Shown piece by piece: positions 58,914-64,000 of a stretch of 64,000 nt of DNA. How positions within the stretch are numbered: position 1 is the stretch's first letter; the number at the start of each line of letters is the position of its first letter. The notes under the pieces were generated by a model. That model searched no databases. It was not told the origin of the DNA and saw only the letters and a program-made list of their open reading frames with translations. A program made the translations under genes and the position numbers. The DNA is from Marivivens sp. LCG002. Lineage in GTDB: Bacteria; Pseudomonadota; Alphaproteobacteria; Rhodobacterales; Rhodobacteraceae. The stretch lies in the NCBI RefSeq assembly GCF_030264275.1, contig NZ_CP127165.1, positions 2,158,001-2,222,000 on the forward strand, written 5' to 3'.

Positions 58914-60086
58914 ATGTTTGCCATTTTGTCCACCCCGCGCAAGGCGATAACCGCGCTTTTGGTTTTGTTCTCGGCTGTTTGGCTTTCCGCCTGTCAGCCG
59001 ACCTCTGCCCCCACGGCGACCTCTTTCCAAAGCGGCGGGAAAGTTCAGGTTGCACTCCTCGTGCCTTCGGGGTCCGAAAATTCGAGCGACGCCTTCCTTG
59101 CGCAGAACCTCGAGAACTCGGCACGTATGGCGATTGCCGACCTCAAAGGCGTGGACATCGATCTTCGGATTTACGCCACCGCAGGCAATCCTCAGGTCGC
59201 AGCCTCTGTCGCGACCCAAGCCGTCAACGAAGGCGCACAGATCATCCTTGGCCCGCTTTATGCCGAGGCCGCCAATGCCGCAGGGATAGCGGTCGCACGG
59301 TCAGGCGTGAACGTTCTGGCTTTCTCGAACAACACGACGATCGCGGGCGGAAACGTCTTTGTGCTCGGGGCAACGTTCCAGAACACGGCGAAACGGCTCG
59401 TCTCTTACGGCACGCGTCAGGGCATCAACTCCTATGCAGTCATCTACGGAAATGACCTCCAAGGGGCTGTCGGCCGTGATGCCATCGCCAATGAAGTCCG
59501 CAATGCCGGCGCAACACTGGCGGCCACCGAGACCTATGTGATGTCGCAGTCGGGCATCATCAGTGCAGGCTCCCAGATCGCGCGCACGATCCGCTCTTCG
59601 GGAGCTCAGGCAGTGTTCTTGACCGGCGGCGTCAATGCCGATCTTCCGATCATTGCCACCGCCCTTCCCGAACAGGGCATCAGCCCCGAAACGGTCAAAT
59701 TCATCGGTCTGACCCGTTGGGACGTCGCGCCTCAGGCCATGGCACTCCCCGGTCTTCAGGGCGGGCTTTTCGCGATGCCCGATACGGCAGTTAACGCACA
59801 GTTCGAAGCCCGCTATGCCGCAACCTATGGCGAGGCACCCCACCCTCTCGCCGGTCTGGCCTATGACGGGATCGCAGCAGTCGGCGCCCTTGCGGCTCTC
59901 GGCAACGGAAGCCCCGTATCTCGCGCGGCTTTGACGCAGGCCCAAGGCTTTGAAGGCACCCAAGGCATTTTCCGTCTCAACGCGGACGGAACCAACGAAC
60001 GCGGTCTTGCCGTCGCAACCATCCAGAACAATCAGGTAGTTATCCTTGAACCAGCCCCAAGAAGCTTTGCTGGCGCCGGTTTCTGA
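58914..60086 (+). CDS. LpoA-like penicillin-binding protein activator (lipoprotein)
   Basis: 390 aa. Lipoprotein signal with LSAC (cleavage before Cys27). The mature part is a periplasmic-binding-protein type I fold (Leu/Ile/Val-BP-like): VQVALLVPSGSENSSDAFLAQNLENSARMAIADL, IILGPLYAEAANAAGIAVARSGVNVLAFSNNTTIAGGNVFVLG and LAGLAYDGIAAVGALA. Alphaproteobacterial proteins of this kind are annotated as penicillin-binding protein activators by homology to the LpoA C-domain; it lacks LpoA's N-terminal TPR part. An amino-acid sensor role is an alternative. Its 3' end overlaps the glnD start by 41 bases. Confidence 0.82.
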   Translation: MFAILSTPRKAITALLVLFSAVWLSACQPTSAPTATSFQSGGKVQVALLVPSGSENSSDAFLAQNLENSARMAIADLKGVDIDLRIYATAGNPQVAASVATQAVNEGAQIILGPLYAEAANAAGIAVARSGVNVLAFSNNTTIAGGNVFVLGATFQNTAKRLVSYGTRQGINSYAVIYGNDLQGAVGRDAIANEVRNAGATLAATETYVMSQSGIISAGSQIARTIRSSGAQAVFLTGGVNADLPIIATALPEQGISPETVKFIGLTRWDVAPQAMALPGLQGGLFAMPDTAVNAQFEARYAATYGEAPHPLAGLAYDGIAAVGALAALGNGSPVSRAALTQAQGFEGTQGIFRLNADGTNERGLAVATIQNNQVVILEPAPRSFAGAGF

Positions 60087-62865
60087 TCCGGCCGCTTTTC
60101 GCAAAGAAATCCTAGAAACGCCGGACAGTCTTATCTGTCCGGCGTCTGAAATTTTCGACACAGCCGCCGTGCGTGCCGCTCTCGATGCGGCGCTCTCGGA
60201 GGCCAAGGATGCGATGGAAATCCGCAAGGCGACCGTCGCCATCCTCAACGAGGCCCAGAAAAACGGTCGTGCGGCAATCGCCGATGCTTTTGCAAAGCGG
60301 CCTTTCGATGCACGTCCCGCCACGCGGGCCTATACCCATTTGACCGACGCGCTGGTGCATACGGTTCTTCATGTCGCGCAAACAAGGCTTCATCCCCTCT
60401 CCAATCCGACCGAAGGCGAAAAACTCGCGGTCGTGGCGGTCGGCGGCTATGGTCGTGGCGAAATGGCTCCGTTTTCGGACGTCGATCTGCTGTTCCTGAC
60501 GCCCTACAAAATCACGCCATGGGCCGAGAGCCTGATCGAGTCGATGCTCTACATCCTTTGGGATTTGAAGCTCAAAGTCGGTCACGCAAGCCGCACGATC
60601 AAAGACTGCATCAGGCTTGCCAAAGAAGACTACACCATCCGCACGAGCCTTGTGGAGTATCGTTATCTCGATGGTGATCGCGAACTGGCCGATGCACTGC
60701 GAGATCGGCTGTGGAAAGAACTTTTCAGCTCGACCGCGTCGGATTTCGTCGAGGCCAAACTAGAAGAACGCGCAGAGCGTCACCGCAAACAGGGCGGCCA
60801 GCGTTACGTTGTGGAACCCAACGTCAAAGAGGGCAAAGGCGGTTTGCGCGATCTCCAATCGCTCTTCTGGATTGCGAAATACGTCAACGGCGTTCAGGAA
60901 ACGTCCGAACTGGTCAAGCTCGGCGTGTTTTCGAATGACGAATACAACACCTTTGTTCTGGCCGAGGATTTTCTTTGGGCGGTGCGCTGTCACATGCACC
61001 TTGCCACGGCCCGCGCGATGGACCAGCTCACCTTTGATCTTCAGGTCGAGGTCGCCAAACGGATGGGCTATTCGGATCGCAAGGGCAGACGCGGTGTCGA
61101 AGTGTTCATGCAGGAATACTTCCGCCACGCGACCCGCGTCGGTGAGCTGACCCGCATCTTTCTGACCAAACTCGAAGCCCAGCACACCAAGCCCGAGCCG
61201 ATGCTCCAACGGCTTTTCGCACGGCGCAAAAAGGCCAAGCCGCCGTATGCGATCAAGCAAAACCGACTGACCATTGCCGACGAGCAAGGATTCTTCGCCG
61301 ACAAGGTGAACATGCTGCGGATCTTTGAAGAAGCGCTTCGGACGGGGACGTTGATCCACCCTGACGCGATGCGTCTTCTGGCCGCCAACCTGCATTTGAT
61401 CGACGACGAAGTGCGGGCGGACAAATCGGCGATCCGTATTTTCCTCGACCTGATGCTCAAACACGGAAACCCCGAGCGTGCGCTTCGGCGCATGAACGAA
61501 TTGGGAGTGCTCGGGGCCTTTGTGCCCGAATTCGCGAATATCGTCGCGATGATGCAGTTCAATATGTATCACCACTACACGGTGGACGAGCATACGATCC
61601 AATGCATCAGCAACCTTGCGGATATCGAGCGCGAGGAACTGATCGAAGAGCTTCCCATTGCGTCGTCGATCCTCAAGGCGGGCGTGAACCGCAAAGTGCT
61701 CTATGTGGCGCTTTTGATCCACGACATCGGCAAGGGGCGCGACGAGGACCATTCGGTGATCGGAGCACAGTTCGCACGCAAGATCGCGCCGCGACTGGGT
61801 CTGAACAAAAAAGAGAGCGAAACGGTCGAATGGCTGGTGCGGTATCATCTCTTGATGTCCGATATGGCGCAAAAACGCGATATCGCCGATCCGCGAACGG
61901 TGCGCGCCTTTGCCAATGCCGTCAAAACCGTTGAACGGCTCGACCTTCTCACCGTTCTCACCGTTTGCGATATTCGCGGCGTGGGACCGGGCACATGGAA
62001 CAACTGGAAGGCCATGCTTTTGCGGAGCCTTTACAAATCCACGCGTGCCGCGCTTGAAACAGGTCTCGAGGATCTCAATCGCGAAAGCCGCGAGGCGGAG
62101 GCCAAAAAGAGCCTGCGAGAGGCGCTTGCAAAATGGGATGCAAAGGATCTGCGCCACGAAACATCGCGGCACTATGGCCCCTATTGGCAGGGCCTGCCTG
62201 CTGATGCGCATGTCATCTTTGCGAACCTGCTTCTCGGGATCAGCGACAGCGAAATCCGCATCGACCTCAAACCCGACGAGGATCGTGATGCGACACGCGC
62301 CTGCTTTGCGATGGCCGACCACCCCGGTCTTTTCAGTCGCATGACGGGCGCGCTTGCGCTTGTCGGGGCCAACGTTGTGGACGCACGCACCTATACGTCC
62401 AAGGACGGCTATGCGACCGCGATTTTCTGGATTCAGGATGCGGACGGCCACCCCTATGAGGCCGCGCGCCTTCCGCGTCTGTCCCAGATGATCGAGCGCA
62501 CACTCAAGGGCGAAGTCATCGCCCGCGAAGCACTCAAGGACCGCGACAAGATCAAGAAGCGCGAACAGGCTTTCCGTGTGGCGACCTCGATCACCTTCGA
62601 CAACGAAGGCTCCGAGATTTATACCATCATCGAAGTGGACACGCGCGACCGCCCCGGTCTTTTGTTCGACCTCACGCGGACCCTGGCGGCCAACAACGTC
62701 TATATCGCATCGGCAATGATCGCGACATATGGCGAGCAGGTGGTGGACACCTTTTATGTCAAAGACATGTTCGGCCTCAAATTCCATGCCGAAAGCCGCC
62801 GAACCGCGCTCGAGAAAAAACTGCGAGAAGCGATCGAACAGGGCGCGGCACGTGCACGCGCATGA
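60046..62865 (+). CDS. glnD: Bifunctional uridylyltransferase / uridylyl-removing enzyme
   Basis: 939 aa from a TTG at 60046, the only start that keeps the SLICPASEIFDTAAV segment; a second TTG at 60067 is possible. GlnD modifies PII proteins with UMP according to glutamine. Domains: nucleotidyltransferase VAVGGYGRGEMAPFSDVDLLFL (about residues 131-152), the GLRDLQSLFWIAKY helical region, HD phosphohydrolase ALLIHDIGKGRDEDHSVIGA (about 554-573), and two C-terminal ACT domains (ADHPGLFSRMTGALALVGANVVDARTYTSKDG; VDTRDRPGLLFDLTRTLAANNVYIASAMIAT). Overlaps the lipoprotein gene by 41 bases and is followed by murJ. Confidence 0.95.
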   Translation: MNQPQEALLAPVSDPAAFRKEILETPDSLICPASEIFDTAAVRAALDAALSEAKDAMEIRKATVAILNEAQKNGRAAIADAFAKRPFDARPATRAYTHLTDALVHTVLHVAQTRLHPLSNPTEGEKLAVVAVGGYGRGEMAPFSDVDLLFLTPYKITPWAESLIESMLYILWDLKLKVGHASRTIKDCIRLAKEDYTIRTSLVEYRYLDGDRELADALRDRLWKELFSSTASDFVEAKLEERAERHRKQGGQRYVVEPNVKEGKGGLRDLQSLFWIAKYVNGVQETSELVKLGVFSNDEYNTFVLAEDFLWAVRCHMHLATARAMDQLTFDLQVEVAKRMGYSDRKGRRGVEVFMQEYFRHATRVGELTRIFLTKLEAQHTKPEPMLQRLFARRKKAKPPYAIKQNRLTIADEQGFFADKVNMLRIFEEALRTGTLIHPDAMRLLAANLHLIDDEVRADKSAIRIFLDLMLKHGNPERALRRMNELGVLGAFVPEFANIVAMMQFNMYHHYTVDEHTIQCISNLADIEREELIEELPIASSILKAGVNRKVLYVALLIHDIGKGRDEDHSVIGAQFARKIAPRLGLNKKESETVEWLVRYHLLMSDMAQKRDIADPRTVRAFANAVKTVERLDLLTVLTVCDIRGVGPGTWNNWKAMLLRSLYKSTRAALETGLEDLNRESREAEAKKSLREALAKWDAKDLRHETSRHYGPYWQGLPADAHVIFANLLLGISDSEIRIDLKPDEDRDATRACFAMADHPGLFSRMTGALALVGANVVDARTYTSKDGYATAIFWIQDADGHPYEAARLPRLSQMIERTLKGEVIAREALKDRDKIKKREQAFRVATSITFDNEGSEIYTIIEVDTRDRPGLLFDLTRTLAANNVYIASAMIATYGEQVVDTFYVKDMFGLKFHAESRRTALEKKLREAIEQGAARARA
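60118..60145. repeat. Perfect inverted repeat within the 5' coding region of glnD
   Basis: ACGCCGGACAG (60118-60128) and CTGTCCGGCGT (60135-60145) around six bases, an 11-bp stem 32 bp past the lipoprotein stop. It could act as a terminator or stabilise the 3' end of the upstream gene while encoding ETPDSLICPASE of GlnD. No real T tract follows. Confidence 0.55.
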
Positions 62866-62870
62866 ACGTC

Positions 62871-62898
62871 GCCCGTGGCGGTTCAGACCACCACGGGC
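62871..62898. repeat. Hairpin between glnD and murJ
   Basis: GCCCGTGG (62871-62878) pairs with CCACGGGC (62891-62898), with GG/CC inside after a C-A mismatch. No T tract follows, so it is more likely a processing or stabilising element than a terminator. It fills part of the 99-bp gap. Confidence 0.5.
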
Positions 62899-62964
62899 AA
62901 ATAAGCGTGGCGGCGGCAAAGCCTCCGCGATAAAAGGTCTCGAAATTTCAGCATAGGCAGAGCC

Positions 62965-64000
62965 GTGAAACCCGCCCGTCTTGTCAACGGTTTTATGACC
63001 GTAGGTCTTTGGACCCTCGTTTCCCGCGTTATGGGTTTTGCCCGTGATATGATGATCGCCGCCTATCTCGGGACCGGCCCCATCGCCGAAGCGTTCCTGA
63101 TCGCGTTCAGCCTTCCCAACATGTTCCGCCGTTTTTTTGCCGAAGGCGCGTTCAACATGGCCTTTGTGCCGATGTTCTCGAAACGGCTCGAATCCGGCGA
63201 TGACCCGAACGGGTTTGCGCGTGACGCATTTACGGGGCTGGCCACGGTTCTGATCGGGTTCACCGTCGTCGCGATGCTTTTCATGCCCGCTCTGGTGCTC
63301 CTGATGGCGAGCGGCTTTGCTGGGGACGAACGCTTCGAGCTCTCGGTCCTCTTCGGACGCATCGCGTTCCCCTATATCCTCTTCATCTCGCTTGCTGCGC
63401 TTTTGTCGGGTGTTCTCAATTCCGCAGGGCGCTTTGTCGCGGCAGCGGCGGCTCCGGTGCTACTCAACCTTTTCTTCATCAGCGCACTTGTGATCGGCGA
63501 TCTCTTGGGATGGGATACCGGACTTACCCTCGCTTGGACGGTTCCGATTGCGGGCTTCGGGCAATTTGCCTTGGTCTGGATGGCAGCGAAACGTGCAGGG
63601 TTCACCATCGTCCCCAAGCGCCCGAGACTGACGCCCGATCTCAAGCGGCTTGCCATCATCGCAGCCCCCGCAGCGCTCGCCGGAGGCGTGGTGCAGATCA
63701 ATCTTCTGGTCGGCCGTCAGGTTTCAAGCTTTTTCGACGGGGCGGTGGCGTGGCTGTCCTATGCCGACCGACTCTATCAACTTCCTTTGGGGGTTGTCGG
63801 CATTGCCGTCGGTGTCGTGCTTTTGCCCGAACTTTCCCGAAGATTGCGCGCAGGCGATACCGTTGGGGGGCGCGACGCCTTTAACCGTGCAACCGAATTC
63901 AGTCTGATGCTCACCGTGCCTGCCGCTGCGGCCCTCGTGGCGATCCCCGTCCCGCTTGTCGAAACGCTGTTCGAGCGCGGGGCCTTCACGGACAAGGATA
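62965..64000 (+). CDS. murJ: Lipid II flippase MurJ (3'-truncated by the window)
   Basis: 345 codons are visible from a GTG at 62965; no stop occurs before the window end. The product starts MKPARLVNGFMTVGLWTLVSRVMGFARDMMIAAYLG, the MurJ/MviN N-terminus, followed by FLIAFSLPNMFRRFFAEGAFNMAFVPMFSKRLE, FPYILFISLAALLSGVLNSAGRF and the PLGVVGIAVGVVLLPELSRRL block. MurJ is a MOP-superfamily membrane protein that flips lipid II for peptidoglycan synthesis. Arg residues of the central cavity (SRVMGFARD) are present. GlnD-MurJ adjacency is common in alphaproteobacteria. About 170 residues should remain outside. Confidence 0.95.
   Translation, partial: MKPARLVNGFMTVGLWTLVSRVMGFARDMMIAAYLGTGPIAEAFLIAFSLPNMFRRFFAEGAFNMAFVPMFSKRLESGDDPNGFARDAFTGLATVLIGFTVVAMLFMPALVLLMASGFAGDERFELSVLFGRIAFPYILFISLAALLSGVLNSAGRFVAAAAAPVLLNLFFISALVIGDLLGWDTGLTLAWTVPIAGFGQFALVWMAAKRAGFTIVPKRPRLTPDLKRLAIIAAPAALAGGVVQINLLVGRQVSSFFDGAVAWLSYADRLYQLPLGVVGIAVGVVLLPELSRRLRAGDTVGGRDAFNRATEFSLMLTVPAAAALVAIPVPLVETLFERGAFTDKD

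Noticed and set aside
60760-62919. 719-codon open frame antisense to glnD
   Set aside because: Shadow of a high-GC gene on the other strand; no recognisable domain, and GlnD motifs are intact on the plus strand.
1-64000. CRISPR arrays, insertion sequences, prophage or integrated elements
   Set aside because: No regularly spaced repeats, transposase, integrase or phage genes were found, and the only tRNA has no flanking attachment repeat.

Overview
The window reads as a chromosomal segment of a Rhodobacterales (Roseobacter-group / Paracoccaceae-like) alphaproteobacterium. The evidence is gene content rather than any rRNA: GcrA, the ALAS-type HemA, short-form HisG with HisZ, class II (B12) ribonucleotide reductase, a second RpoH of the RpoHII type, DUF6280 and DUF1489 proteins, a PopZ-like protein and a full Sox cluster with SoxCD. 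Coding is dense and compositionally even. I see no insertion sequence, phage gene, integrase, CRISPR array or rRNA. One tRNA gene (tRNA-Cys, GCA) is present. The left edge cuts a phosphate permease and the right edge cuts murJ.

Layout. 1-14.6 kb: housekeeping genes (pit, argF-argD, an ABC-2 permease, gcrA, an HxlR regulator, efp, a DUF6280 protein, cobQ, a PopZ-like protein, tolC, pcm, tRNA-Cys, nrdJ, DUF1489). nrdJ has two NrdR-type boxes 32 bp apart. 14.6-22.7 kb: hisS-hisZ-hisG, slyX, a lipoprotein and dnaE. 22.9-32.1 kb: one tightly overlapping operon, xdhABC followed by a BMP-type ABC importer (ATPase, two permeases, binding protein). This looks like a purine import-and-oxidation unit. 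32.2-39.2 kb: a GST, panC-panB, a DMGDH/GcvT-fold flavoenzyme with a long structured 5' leader, a degenerate Hint-domain protein and a Tat-exported metallo-beta-lactamase-fold protein.

39.2-50.9 kb: a DUF302-hemA pair with an FNR-type box upstream, then thiosulfate oxidation: soxXYZA-soxB-soxCD and soxVW on the minus strand, divergent from soxS-soxR-soxT on the plus strand. The predicted regulator SoxR has two cysteines 66 residues apart, the dithiol geometry of persulfide sensors such as SqrR. One exact and one near ATTC-N8-GAAT operator lie in the two promoter regions it should control. Together these describe a self-contained circuit: import (SoxT), periplasmic oxidation (SoxXA, YZ, B, CD), reductant delivery (SoxV, W, S), haem supply (HemA next door) and a persulfide-sensing repressor.

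50.9-64 kb: coaBC, rpoHII (TTG start, candidate sigma-E promoter), cobU with a CobC-like phosphatase, a GST, a ComM/YifB ATPase, gshB, yraN-rsmI, an LpoA-like lipoprotein overlapping glnD, and murJ. Three cobalamin genes (cobQ, cobU, cobC-like) share the window with nrdJ, a B12-dependent enzyme.

The least explained signals are non-coding: the 368-nt structured leader before the DMGDH-like gene, a 67-nt rod-like hairpin touching the ribosome binding site of the PopZ-like gene, a 13-bp inverted repeat that spans the start codon of the HxlR gene, and an attenuator-like hairpin between soxA and soxB.
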